DNA of 64,000 nt from Saprospiraceae bacterium (GTDB lineage Bacteria; Bacteroidota; Bacteroidia; Chitinophagales; Saprospiraceae), in the NCBI GenBank assembly GCA_016714985.1, contig JADKBS010000015.1:62001-126000 (forward strand), in the 5' to 3' direction. The position numbers and the translations under genes were made by a program. Shown piece by piece: positions 25,340 to 33,895 of this stretch; positions within the stretch are counted from its first letter, which is position 1, and each line of letters starts with the position of its first letter. Below the pieces are notes generated by a model. That model saw only the letters and a list, made by a program, of their open reading frames with translations, had not been told where the DNA came from and did no database searches.

Positions 25340-27613
25340 ATGAATAACCTGTTGACCACAACCCTGCTTTGCAGCCTTTCCTGTTTTGTCTCTAAAGCCC
25401 AAGATGCCGTCCTTTCCGGCCGAGTGGTCAGTGGCGGCCAAGCCGTTCCGCTTGCCTATTGCTCAATAGTTGGCCAAGGCAAAACAGCCGTTTCCGATGA
25501 GCAAGGCCATTTCACCTTTACCCTTCCATTGACTGGGCTATATGAACTGGAGGTGACGAGCCTCGGTTTTTTGCCCTTCCAAAAGGAGCTACAGCTCGTT
25601 GGCGGAGCGAACAAATTGGTGGTGGAACTGGAAGAGCTGCCTTTTGACCTCAACACGGTCGTAGTTTCGGGCACCCGAACCGACCGCCGCCGATTGGACA
25701 GCCCTGTGGCCGTGAACGTGCTGACCCGTACCACTTTTCAGGTGACGCAGTCCAATACGCTTTCCGAGGGGCTATGCTTTCAGCCGGGCCTGCGCATGGA
25801 GACCGACTGCCAAACCTGCAACTATACCCAACTGCGCATGAACGGGTTGGGCGGCAGCTACAGCCAAATTTTGATTGACAACCGCCCGGTTTTCACCCCG
25901 CTCATGAGCTTGTATAGCTTAGAGCAGATTCCTGCTTCGCAAATCGAGCGGGTGGAGGTGGTGAAGGGTGGCGGTTCGGTGCTGTACGGGGCGAATGCCA
26001 TCGCTGGCACGGTAAACGTGTTGACCAAAATGCCTTCGCAAAACGAATGGTCGCTCACTGGCAACACGGCGCTAGTGGGCGGCGAAGCTGCCGACCATTT
26101 TTTCAACGCCAACACCTCCATCCTCAACGAGGGCAAGACGGCGGGCCTCAGCCTGTTTGCCTCGCACCGAAATCGGGAGTCGTTCGATGCCAACGGCGAT
26201 GGGTTTTCGGAGATGCCGTTGCTGCGCAACAATTCGTTTGGCTTCAAGACCCAACTTCGCCCCAACGAGCAGCACCGCTTGCTGTTGAATGGTTGGAGCA
26301 TCAACGAGTTCAGGCGGGGAGGCAATGCCTTTGATTTGCCTGCCGACCAAGCCGACCAATCGGAAGAACGCCTTCAACAAGTCTGGGTGGGCGGGGCAGA
26401 CTACCGTTTTTCCCCTAAAAACAAGCCTTGGAACCTGAGCACTTACCTGTCCGCTCAAAAAACCGACCGCCGCCACTATACGGGCATTGACCAGGCCAAT
26501 GGCTGGGGCACTACTGACAGCAAGACTTGGATTGGCGGCTTGCAGTACAACCACAACTTGAAATATTGGCAAGGCGCCAATTCGCTTACCCTTGGCATCG
26601 AGCACCAGCACGACGATACTTTCGATGAAATTGCGGCCTATAATTACCGCATTGACCAGGTGACGAATCTCACAGGGTTGTTCCTACAAAGCGACTGGGA
26701 CATCATACCAAAGTTCACGCTGCTTTCAGGCATCCGGCTGAACAAGCATAATTTTCTAGATAAAATCGTGGCAACGCCTCGTCTCAGTGCCCTATTCAAG
26801 CCATTGGAAAACTTACAAATGCGGGCAGCGTGGGCGCAGGGATTCAAGCCACCACAGGCTTTTGAGGCTGACATGCACATTGCCTTCGCTGGCGGCGGCG
26901 TATCGGTCATTCAGGTATCGCCCGACCTGCGGCAAGAGACCTCCAACAGTTATACCTTTTCGCTGGACTTCAACCGACCCACTGCAAAGTACATCTACGG
27001 CTTCACGCTGGATGCCTTCCATACCCGCTTGCTGGGTGCCTTCGTGCTGGAGGAACACGGCACGGACTCCGCAGGCAATATCCTTTTGCTGCGCAAAAAC
27101 GGCGGCAATTCCACCGTGCAAGGCCTGACCTTGGAGGGGCGTTTCAACTATGACCAAAAACTGCAATTGGAGACGGGCTTCACGTTGCAATCTACCCGTT
27201 TTGACAACCCCGTGGCTTGGTCAGCAGAAGTGCCCGGCACCCGAAGCTATTTGCGCACCCCGAATCGGTACGGCTTTTTTACCCTGATTTTTATGCCAGA
27301 GAAAAAAATAAACGGTTCATTGTCAGGGGTTTATACGGGAAGCATGAAGGTGCCGCATTTTGCCGGAGCGCCAGGTGTACCCCAGGATGAGCTGTTCAAT
27401 TCTCCTGATTTCATGGAATTGAACTGCAAGCTGAACTACCGCCTCCACCTGCACGGCATGGAAACGGACTTGGAGTTCTCGGCAGGGGTACAGAATATTT
27501 TCAATGCTTACCAATCGGATTTTGACTTGGGGAAGTACCGGGACAGCAATTATATCTATGGGCCGGGGAGGCCGAGGACAGTGTTTGTGGGGGTGAGGTA
27601 TGGTGCGTTTTGA
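25340..27613 (+). CDS. TonB-dependent outer-membrane receptor
   Basis: 757 residues. Signal peptide to about residue 20 (CFVSKAQ). A carboxypeptidase-regulatory-like domain at about 22-100 (LSGRVVSGGQAVPLAYCSIV) precedes a plug domain at about 110-235 (VVVSGTRTDRRRLDSPVAV, IERVEVVKGGGSVLYGANAI) and a 22-strand barrel ending in the aromatic C-terminus VRYGAF. A Cys pair in DCQTCNYTQLRMNG (near 155) is seen in a subgroup of Bacteroidota receptors. The upstream metal-repressor-like palindrome (25271-25286) points to uptake of iron or another metal complex; the substrate itself is not known. No TonB/ExbBD or SusD partner lies nearby. Confidence 0.92.
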   Translation: MNNLLTTTLLCSLSCFVSKAQDAVLSGRVVSGGQAVPLAYCSIVGQGKTAVSDEQGHFTFTLPLTGLYELEVTSLGFLPFQKELQLVGGANKLVVELEELPFDLNTVVVSGTRTDRRRLDSPVAVNVLTRTTFQVTQSNTLSEGLCFQPGLRMETDCQTCNYTQLRMNGLGGSYSQILIDNRPVFTPLMSLYSLEQIPASQIERVEVVKGGGSVLYGANAIAGTVNVLTKMPSQNEWSLTGNTALVGGEAADHFFNANTSILNEGKTAGLSLFASHRNRESFDANGDGFSEMPLLRNNSFGFKTQLRPNEQHRLLLNGWSINEFRRGGNAFDLPADQADQSEERLQQVWVGGADYRFSPKNKPWNLSTYLSAQKTDRRHYTGIDQANGWGTTDSKTWIGGLQYNHNLKYWQGANSLTLGIEHQHDDTFDEIAAYNYRIDQVTNLTGLFLQSDWDIIPKFTLLSGIRLNKHNFLDKIVATPRLSALFKPLENLQMRAAWAQGFKPPQAFEADMHIAFAGGGVSVIQVSPDLRQETSNSYTFSLDFNRPTAKYIYGFTLDAFHTRLLGAFVLEEHGTDSAGNILLLRKNGGNSTVQGLTLEGRFNYDQKLQLETGFTLQSTRFDNPVAWSAEVPGTRSYLRTPNRYGFFTLIFMPEKKINGSLSGVYTGSMKVPHFAGAPGVPQDELFNSPDFMELNCKLNYRLHLHGMETDLEFSAGVQNIFNAYQSDFDLGKYRDSNYIYGPGRPRTVFVGVRYGAF

Positions 27614-27775
27614 GGTAGGAAATGGGCAAACCCCGAATGGGCCTTTAAAGATGTTCTTGCCGAAATAATCAAGGGCTACCCCAAGGAAATACCAGCTGAC
27701 GTGCTGTTGCAAATGACCAATTTTATGATAGCGGAATGGGCCAGCCGATACGAGCTTCAAGAGCAAGCTGCATAA
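27614..27775 (+). pseudogene. In-frame 53-codon tail after the TonB-receptor stop, likely gene remnant
   Basis: The frame of the receptor continues open past its TGA for 53 codons (WANPEWAFKDVLAEIIKGYP, then EIPADVLLQMTNF and AEWASRYELQEQAA) to a TAA at 27773. It has no start codon until a Met near its middle. The composition is normal coding and helical, unlike a barrel end, so it looks like the 3' remnant of an unrelated small gene whose 5' part is lost. Readthrough is possible but less likely, since the receptor already ends in a proper aromatic terminus. Confidence 0.35.
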
Positions 27776-27778
27776 AAG

Positions 27779-29119
27779 TTATCCCAACCCATACTCCTCA
27801 ATCTTCCTATACAACGTCGCCAATCCAATCCCCAACAACTCCGCAGACTTCGTCTTGTTCCCGTTCGTGTGCGCCAGCACCTTGCGGATGTGCAGCTTTT
27901 CGATTTCCGCCAATTTCATCAAATCCAATTGATTGCCCGATTCGGTATATTGGAAGTCGTAGGGAAGGCAATCCAGCGAAAGGTTTGGGCCGGAAGCGAG
28001 GATGACGGCCCGTTCGATGACGTTTTTCAATTCCCGGATATTTCCCTTCCAGGGGTGGTTGGTCAGGGCCTTTAAGAAGGCGTCCTCCATGCCGAGCGGC
28101 TTGCTGCCCATTTTCACGGTGAACAGCTTGATGAAATGCTCGGCCAGCAGCTTGATGTCGTCCTGGCGCTCGGCCAGCGAAGGCAGCCGGATATTGAACA
28201 CAGAAAGGCGGTAGTAGAGGTCGAGGCGGAAATTGCCCTTGTCGCTTTCAGTTTGGAGGTCACGGTTGGTGGCAGCGATAATACGCACGTCAACATGGGA
28301 TTCCTTTGTTTCACCGACCCGCATGAAGCTTCCCGTTTCGAGTACCCGCAGCAACTTGGCTTGCAGGATGAGGTCCATTTCCCCGATTTCATCCAAAAAG
28401 ATGGTGCCGCCGTTGGCCTCTTCGAAAAGGCCGATTTTGTCCTTGATGGCCCCGGTAAACGAGCCGGCCTTGTGGCCGAACATCTCGCTTTCGAGCAACT
28501 CCTTGCCGAGTGCGCTGCAATTGATGGCCACAAACGGCTTGGCACTGCGGCCACTTGCGCCGTGGATGGCTTGGGCAAAAACTTCTTTGCCCGTGCCCGT
28601 CTCGCCCGTGAGCAGGACGGTGGTGCTGGTGGCGGCCACTTTCTTGGCCATTTCTATGGCGTGGAGCATGGGTTTTGATTGCCCCACCACCTTGCTGAAG
28701 CTGTGACGCTTACCATTGGCACTGGCCGATACTTCCTTCGACTCGAACTGCTGCAATGCCTTTTCCACTGCTTTGCTAAGCAATGGGATGATTTTGTGGT
28801 TGTCGTCTCCCTTGGTGATATAATCGAAGGCGCCTGCTTTGATGGCCGTCACGCTGTCGGGTATGGCACCGAAGGCAGTGAGCAGGATGACCTCGCTCTG
28901 CGGGCTGATGGCCTTGATTTTGGGCACCATTTCCACACCGTTGGCATCAGGCAGTTTCACGTCGCAGATGATGGCATGGATTTTCTCTTGTTGTAGTAGT
29001 TTAAGCCCCTTAGCACCGTTCTCCGCTTGAAATACCTCGTAGCCTTCCAGCCGGATAATGCGGCTCAGCAAGCTGCGGATGTCGTTTTCATCGTCTATTA
29101 TAAGGATATTTGCTTTCAT
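27779..29119 (-). CDS. Sigma-54-dependent response regulator (NtrC family)
   Basis: 446 residues from the ATG at 29119. Receiver domain 1-115 with phosphoacceptor Asp53 (ICDVKLPDANG) and the acidic pair IIDDEND. AAA+ domain about 145-380 with Walker A GETGTGKE near 174, the sigma-54 contact loop as GSFTGA (usual form GAFTGA) near 221, and Walker B GGTIFLDEIGEMD. A Fis-type helix-turn-helix ends the protein (NKTKSAELLGIGLATLYRKI). The open frame reaches 29137, but a -7 promoter element at 29126-29133 puts the transcript start at about 29119, so the shorter start is preferred. No histidine kinase is adjacent; it is an orphan activator of sigma-54 promoters. Confidence 0.93.
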   Translation of the reverse strand: MKANILIIDDENDIRSLLSRIIRLEGYEVFQAENGAKGLKLLQQEKIHAIICDVKLPDANGVEMVPKIKAISPQSEVILLTAFGAIPDSVTAIKAGAFDYITKGDDNHKIIPLLSKAVEKALQQFESKEVSASANGKRHSFSKVVGQSKPMLHAIEMAKKVAATSTTVLLTGETGTGKEVFAQAIHGASGRSAKPFVAINCSALGKELLESEMFGHKAGSFTGAIKDKIGLFEEANGGTIFLDEIGEMDLILQAKLLRVLETGSFMRVGETKESHVDVRIIAATNRDLQTESDKGNFRLDLYYRLSVFNIRLPSLAERQDDIKLLAEHFIKLFTVKMGSKPLGMEDAFLKALTNHPWKGNIRELKNVIERAVILASGPNLSLDCLPYDFQYTESGNQLDLMKLAEIEKLHIRKVLAHTNGNKTKSAELLGIGLATLYRKIEEYGLG

Positions 29120-29125
29120 CGGTAG

Positions 29126-29133
29126 CAAATGTA
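29126..29133 (-). promoter_or_regulatory. -7 promoter element TACATTTG, minus strand
   Basis: Exact TAnnTTTG followed by C on the minus strand. Its 3' end is only 7 bases from the ATG of the sigma-54 regulator, predicting a leaderless or near-leaderless mRNA. Confidence 0.5.
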
Positions 29134-29140
29134 GCAAAAC

Positions 29141-29174
29141 AAAAGAGGCTATGGTGATATGCCACAGCCTCTTT
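29141..29174 (-). terminator. Terminator of the 29192-31999 gene
   Basis: AAAAGAGGCT (29141-29150) and AGCCTCTTTT (29165-29174), with extra TGG/CCA pairing inside. The A-run on the left arm gives U-rich RNA on the minus strand. It lies 18 bases after the stop codon at 29192. Confidence 0.7.
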
Positions 29175-29191
29175 TTTACAAGTGTTGATTA

Positions 29192-31999
29192 TCAACGTAT
29201 TATGTCAATGTAGCCCCTAAGCAGGTTTGGCGAAGGCTCAATCCCTGTCACCCGTTGCTCGAAGACCCTGCAGGTATAGTAATAAGTGCCATCGGCCAAC
29301 TCCTTCCCGTTAAGGTTCTTGCCATCCCAACTGATATTGGGGTCGGTGGCCGTGAAGACGAGTTCGCCCCAGCGGTTGAACACTTTCAGGTCAATGCTTT
29401 CCACGAAACAGTAGGGATAAGGGATGAACAGTTCGTTCTTACCATCGTCGTTGGGCGTGAAGGCGTTTGGCAAGGTATAGAATGGGCAGTTGTCAGTACA
29501 GATAATGTTGCTGAATTCGCTTTCATTCAGGAAGGTGTCCAAGGCAGTTATTGCGTAGCAACCAACCAAGCCCTCCAGCTTTGTGCGTGGGTGGAAATAG
29601 GTGGTGTCGCCAGACTCGTTTATTTCATACAGCAATGAAAACGCTCCTGCCTCATTGGGTTTGAAGTAAACCCGGTAACTGACCACGTCGTCTGTTTCGG
29701 AACAGATGCTCATAGGGTTGTTCCATTTAAGGTCGTTGCCCAGTTCATCCACTTCTTGGCAGGACTCGCCGGAATTGCAGATATTGCTCACAGCTACGAT
29801 GGGTGGGCAGGGTGCCACATTGTCAATGGGGGTCGAGCAGTTCTCTTGCGAAAGATTGAACAATGGCGACGGAACGCCAACCACGTTGTAGGTCCCTTCC
29901 GACTGGACATAGTAGCAGTATTCCCGACCATTCAAAAGCCCCGTGTCCACATAGACACTGTCGGGTGTGATGGCAATTTGATCCCATGCTGTACCATTTT
30001 GACGGTAAACCGTGAAGCCGGTGTTCGTCCAGGGAACGTTGTACACGAACGAAAGTATGTTACGGTTGTCGGTAGGTTCTATTTGCAACCAAACGGAGGA
30101 GGCAGCGGGGGAGTTTCCGACTGGCTGGCTCTCATTGTTTACGAAGAAATCAATCTTGTAAGTATAGGGGCTGCCCTTGGTGTCCAATTCGGGGGCTTGA
30201 TCGAGGTATTGCAATTGGTTCAACTGCCAGAAGGTTTGGCTGTTGAAAGTGGCGATGGTGGTGAAATTGGTGCCATTGATGCCAGTTGCCCGTTTCAGTT
30301 CGTAGCGATAAGGGCCTGGGTTCAGCAGGGTGTCCAAGTCTTCGGCAAGTGGTTTGACCCATTTCACTTCGATGACCCCGTTGCTGGTGGCCGTTTCCAG
30401 GACGCTTACATTGGTCAGCAAGGGCACGTCCAATTTGAGTTGTATGCAAATCTCCTCGGAAGCAAGGCTTTCGACGGCGTTGTAGGGGTGGCCGGAATCC
30501 GTGCGCCTGGCGAACACACCAAGTACCCGGTAGCAATAGGTCCTGCCACGCTCCACCTCGTTGTCTTTGAACACATAGCGCCCGTTCTGTTCGCTAAGCG
30601 AGTTGCCGATTTTGGTGTAGCCTTGTCCATCGAGGCCCGGCTTGCAATCAACGTCAAAGGGGTTGCTTCCTATCCTGCGCCAAATAGAGAACGCAAAAAA
30701 GAAATCATCTGCCGCATCTTCGCAAACGTATGGCTTTTGCCAAGACACGGTTATCCTATCGGCTGTTGGCACAGCTTGCACATCGCTGGGGGGTGGGCCT
30801 ACGACTTTTATCTGTACCGCCTTCAGGGTGGCCAAGCCGGTGGTCAGGCCGTTTGTATTGGGTATGACGAAATCGTCTTCAGCAGTGAAAACGACGGTAT
30901 AGGGTAGGTCGGAAATATGTTCGCAGGTCGTTCGCCAACGAAAGGTCTTGGTAACGGGTTGGGTTTGAAATTCAGCAGCAGGCGTTGGCGATAGGCGCCA
31001 ATCCTCAACGTTTTCGGCAGGGCTGATTTCCATGTTGAAAGGCTGGCCAAGGGCTGAAAGCTTGATTTTGTCGCCGGGATTGGGGTCTGTTGCTGTCACC
31101 GTGAATTCAACCACCTCACCTGCCACAACGCAGATGGTGGTATTCTCTATGGCTATAACAGGTGCCTTGTTGTCCATGCATTCTTCTACCAGAATCTGCA
31201 TGTCCCGCACCATGGTGTCAATCGGGACGCCATTTCGCCACGAGATGATAATCATGGCAATATTGTATTCCCCCAAAACCTGAGGAGTGTTCCAAGTGAT
31301 GGTTCCGTTTTGGTTATTGATGTCGAGGCAACAGCCGGAATTGCCAACATTCTGCGGCCAGATGTAGTTGGGCACAGGGGAGTTGGGACCCTGCATCGGC
31401 ACGATGAGTTCATAGGTCAGCAAGTCGCCATCGGGGTCAAATGCACCGGGGTTGTGAATAAAAGTTTCGCCCTTGCAAGCATACCTAATTGGCTCCACTT
31501 CCAAAATGGGTGACCTATTGCAACCCTCAAACTGTCCATTGAACAGGGTGAAAGTGGTCTGCAAATGGAACTTTACGGCATCGGAGGCTGGTGGATTTAC
31601 GTTCAAGATAAACTCGTTGCGGTTGGGGTCGGTCATGGAAATGGTATAGCGGCCTGGGCCATCGTAAGTGAATTCGGCCACATAAATATTCCTTTTCACG
31701 TCGTTTTCCAAAGGCTGGCCTATTGGCGGAAAATTGGGATCGGGCTGATTGCCATTCATGCGGGGCACCTGTACGCAGGTCTTGGCCGCATCGCCCCAGC
31801 ACAGCAGGAGTGAGTCACGGTCGGCATTTTCACTGCTTGTCTTGGTATAGGTCCTGATGGTAGCTCGGACGGTGTTGCTACTGCAGCCATTGATTTGCTC
31901 CACAATGATTTCCCCAGCGCGGTTGTGCGTGGCAAAAGATTTTACGGCAAGAAGAGCCCAAAAAGCCCACAAAAAGATAAGGCGTACGGTCGTTTTCAT
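29192..31999 (-). CDS. T9SS type B exported protein with fibronectin-like domains
   Basis: 935 residues from the ATG at 31999, chosen because MKTTVRLIFLWAFWALLAVK is a signal peptide (the open frame reaches 32074). The first mature segment (THNRAGEIIVEQINGCS) is a conserved opening of many Saprospiria secreted proteins. Fibronectin type III-like segments follow from about 410 to 830 (for example ITVSWQKPYVCEDAADD and GVIEVKWVKPLAEDLDT). The C-terminal ~90 residues (YTLPNAFTPNDDGKNELFIP, FNRWGELVFT, WDGKNLNGKELADGTYYY) form the gliding-motility-associated type B sorting domain. Likely a large surface or matrix protein. No PorP/SprF gene is adjacent. Confidence 0.9.
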   Translation of the reverse strand: MKTTVRLIFLWAFWALLAVKSFATHNRAGEIIVEQINGCSSNTVRATIRTYTKTSSENADRDSLLLCWGDAAKTCVQVPRMNGNQPDPNFPPIGQPLENDVKRNIYVAEFTYDGPGRYTISMTDPNRNEFILNVNPPASDAVKFHLQTTFTLFNGQFEGCNRSPILEVEPIRYACKGETFIHNPGAFDPDGDLLTYELIVPMQGPNSPVPNYIWPQNVGNSGCCLDINNQNGTITWNTPQVLGEYNIAMIIISWRNGVPIDTMVRDMQILVEECMDNKAPVIAIENTTICVVAGEVVEFTVTATDPNPGDKIKLSALGQPFNMEISPAENVEDWRLSPTPAAEFQTQPVTKTFRWRTTCEHISDLPYTVVFTAEDDFVIPNTNGLTTGLATLKAVQIKVVGPPPSDVQAVPTADRITVSWQKPYVCEDAADDFFFAFSIWRRIGSNPFDVDCKPGLDGQGYTKIGNSLSEQNGRYVFKDNEVERGRTYCYRVLGVFARRTDSGHPYNAVESLASEEICIQLKLDVPLLTNVSVLETATSNGVIEVKWVKPLAEDLDTLLNPGPYRYELKRATGINGTNFTTIATFNSQTFWQLNQLQYLDQAPELDTKGSPYTYKIDFFVNNESQPVGNSPAASSVWLQIEPTDNRNILSFVYNVPWTNTGFTVYRQNGTAWDQIAITPDSVYVDTGLLNGREYCYYVQSEGTYNVVGVPSPLFNLSQENCSTPIDNVAPCPPIVAVSNICNSGESCQEVDELGNDLKWNNPMSICSETDDVVSYRVYFKPNEAGAFSLLYEINESGDTTYFHPRTKLEGLVGCYAITALDTFLNESEFSNIICTDNCPFYTLPNAFTPNDDGKNELFIPYPYCFVESIDLKVFNRWGELVFTATDPNISWDGKNLNGKELADGTYYYTCRVFEQRVTGIEPSPNLLRGYIDIIR

Positions 32000-32306
32000 A
32001 ACAATTTGCTTTGCAATGGCTGTTCGAGCCAAGATTTTCACGATAAAAATAGGACTTATTTCGAGAACTGCCACCGATTTTGGCCATTTGGTCAGCCAGC
32101 GGCATTTTCAGTTGTCCGGCATAAGTAACGAACCCAGCGGTTCCAAGTTTTTCACTCCAGAAGAATTCTACTAAAAATATCTGGCTATTTGGTGTTGCTC
32201 TAATATGACTCCGATAAATATCTGATTTTTATCAATTTCCGCTATTTATTTTATGCTTTGGGCAAAGTAACTTGCACCTTCCTTTTACAAACAAACAAAC
32301 GGGACA

Positions 32307-32390
32307 ATGCTAACAAACATAATTATTGCCGTGCTTGCTGTCATTATTATTCGTGATGGCAAGTTAAATACCAATTCAACCAACAATTAA
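32307..32390 (+). CDS. Possible 27-residue membrane peptide
   Basis: ATG at 32307, 27 codons: MLTNIIIAVLAVIIIRDGKL and a short polar tail NTNSTNN. One membrane helix followed by a polar tail is the form of small membrane proteins and type I toxin peptides. A TAACTTGC box about 40 bases upstream may be a promoter. A plus-strand terminator follows at 32636. No homologue is recognised, so this could be chance. Confidence 0.3.
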   Translation: MLTNIIIAVLAVIIIRDGKLNTNSTNN

Positions 32391-32497
32391 AAGCTGACAT
32401 TGATGCCTCTATGGCATAAAAGGCGGCGAAAAACAGGTCAGTTGGGATTTCGATTGAGCCTAGCGCCTACAAATAACACTGACTTTCGGATAGCAAA

Positions 32498-32605
32498 AGC
32501 TAAGCGTTGCAAGTCACAAGTTGCAAGTTTTAAGCGGGAAAACGGTGGATTTCATAAAAACCACCACCTTGCTTGCAATTCATAGCTTGTAACTCGCAAC
32601 TTAAG
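32498..32605. repeat. Inverted word arrays, unit GTTGCAAG
   Basis: Left 32498-32535 contains TAAGCGTTGCAAG, ACAAGTTGCAAG and TTTTAAGC. Right 32571-32605 contains the inverse CTTGCAATTC, CTTGTAACTCGCAAC and TTAAG. Confidence 0.65.
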
Positions 32606-32635
32606 TTACTTACACTTAGACAGGAAGAAAACAAC

Positions 32636-32672
32636 AAGCCGTTTGGAGCATTGCTACTAAACGGCTTTTTTT
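32636..32672 (+). terminator. Rho-independent terminator
   Basis: Perfect AAGCCGTTT (32636-32644) and AAACGGCTT (32659-32667) with a 14-base loop, ending in seven Ts. It sits directly before the kinase gene at 32697 and would end a plus-strand transcript coming from the spacer. Confidence 0.75.
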
Positions 32673-32696
32673 GTGCCAAAATCTGAACAGGCTAAG

Positions 32697-33251
32697 ATGG
32701 CTCACCACAGAATCCATATCATGGGCGCACCCGGCGCAGGCACCACCTCCCTTGGCAAGGCGCTCGCCAAGCATATACAATGCCCCCATTTTGACACCGA
32801 CGACGTGTATTGGTTTACAGACGACGAGCTTCCCTACCGCCGCAAGCGAAATCCCGACCACCGCCGCCAACTGCTTGCCGAGCGGATGGCTACTTCAGAA
32901 AACTGGGTGCTTTCCGGCTCGCTCTGCGGCTGGGGTGATGTTTTTGCGCCGCAATTCGACCTCGTTGTTTGGCTATGGCTCCCCGCTGCCGTTCGAATAC
33001 CCCGCATCGAGCAACGGGAACGGCAGCGATACGGCAATGCCCGCTTGGAGGAAGGCGGAGACTTGCACCTCGTTTTTGAAAAATTCAAGACATGGGCCGC
33101 TGAATGCGACGTGGCTGGAAGCGGGTTGCGCAGCAAAATAACCGAGTTGGCGTGGCTGGAGAAAATGGCCTGCGCTGTTTTGAAAATTGAGGAGGAAACT
33201 GAAATTGAGCAACTTTTGGATAGGGTGCTTTCTGAATTAAAGCCTCTTTGA
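32697..33251 (+). CDS. P-loop kinase (adenylate/shikimate-kinase-like AAA family)
   Basis: 184 residues from the ATG at 32697; an in-frame GTG at 32673 overlaps the terminator T-run and is less likely. A Walker A motif GAPGAGTTSLG near residue 10 is followed by FDTDDVYWF and RRKRNPDHRRQLLAERM, then a lid-like QRERQRYGNARLEEGG. This is the pattern of the small nucleotide/nucleoside kinase-like P-loop proteins often annotated as AAA family ATPase or topology modulation protein. Cytoplasmic. The real substrate is unknown. It lies 17 bases before the membrane protein gene at 33269. Confidence 0.75.
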   Translation: MAHHRIHIMGAPGAGTTSLGKALAKHIQCPHFDTDDVYWFTDDELPYRRKRNPDHRRQLLAERMATSENWVLSGSLCGWGDVFAPQFDLVVWLWLPAAVRIPRIEQRERQRYGNARLEEGGDLHLVFEKFKTWAAECDVAGSGLRSKITELAWLEKMACAVLKIEEETEIEQLLDRVLSELKPL

Positions 33252-33268
33252 GGCAAATCCTTTTTACA

Positions 33269-33895
33269 ATGCTAAAGAAAATAGGTTGGTTCGTTTTTGC
33301 ATTGCTCTGCATACTTATAAGCTTGTACCCTGCCTTTTACTTTGTTTATGGCGACAATTTCGCTTTGCTCACCTCCAAAACACCTGAACAGTTGGCCAAC
33401 TTGGTTTGGAAGGCCGCTTTTTATACGCATATCACTTTTGGCGGTATCGCCCTGATGGTAGGTTGGGCGCAGTTCAGCAATAAATGGCGAATGAACCAAC
33501 CAGTGCTTCATCGTAATATCGGGAAAGTATATTTAGTGGCTGTGCTGTTCAGCGCAACGGCAGGCATTTTCATTGGCAAGGATGCGACTGGCGGCATTGC
33601 TTCGCAATCGGGCTTCGTTACCTTGGGCTTGATTTGGTTCACCACGACAATACTTGCCTTTATAAAAATTCGCCAAGGCAACATCATGGCCCACCAAAAA
33701 CTTATGATATTCAGTTATGCTGCCTGTTTTGCAGCAGTCAGTTTACGGCTTTGGTTGCCTTTGCTCATTATGCTCCACAAAGGGGAGTTCGAGCCTGCTT
33801 ACCGCATCGTGGCATGGCTTTGCTGGGTGCCAAACTTGGTGGTGGCCTTTTGGATTGTCGGTCGCCTTGGGCGGAAAAGCTTGATCATTTCTTAA
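33269..33895 (+). CDS. DUF2306-like membrane protein
   Basis: 208 residues from the ATG at 33269 (the open frame from a TTG at 33248 adds only seven residues). Six to seven hydrophobic segments. A His-rich pattern (FYTHITFGGIALMVGWAQF, NQPVLHRNIGKVYLVAV, IMAHQKLMIFSYA) matches the DUF2306 family, a cytochrome-like membrane fold of unknown role. Probably co-transcribed with the kinase at 32697. Its 3' end overlaps the 3' end of the convergent PhnA-like gene by 11 bases. Confidence 0.78.
   Translation: MLKKIGWFVFALLCILISLYPAFYFVYGDNFALLTSKTPEQLANLVWKAAFYTHITFGGIALMVGWAQFSNKWRMNQPVLHRNIGKVYLVAVLFSATAGIFIGKDATGGIASQSGFVTLGLIWFTTTILAFIKIRQGNIMAHQKLMIFSYAACFAAVSLRLWLPLLIMLHKGEFEPAYRIVAWLCWVPNLVVAFWIVGRLGRKSLIIS

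Larger units (their letters stand above)
32000..32696. other. Long intergenic region with a possible small transcript
   Basis: 697 bases between divergent genes. The left part must hold the promoter of the T9SS gene. The rest holds a tiny hydrophobic ORF (32307-32390), an inverted word array (32498-32605) and a strong plus-strand terminator (32636-32672). The terminator has no recognised plus-strand gene before it, which suggests an independent short transcript. Confidence 0.5.

Noticed and set aside
32400..32585. 61-codon ORF in the 32 kb spacer
   Set aside because: It translates the word array and has no hydrophobic or conserved segment.
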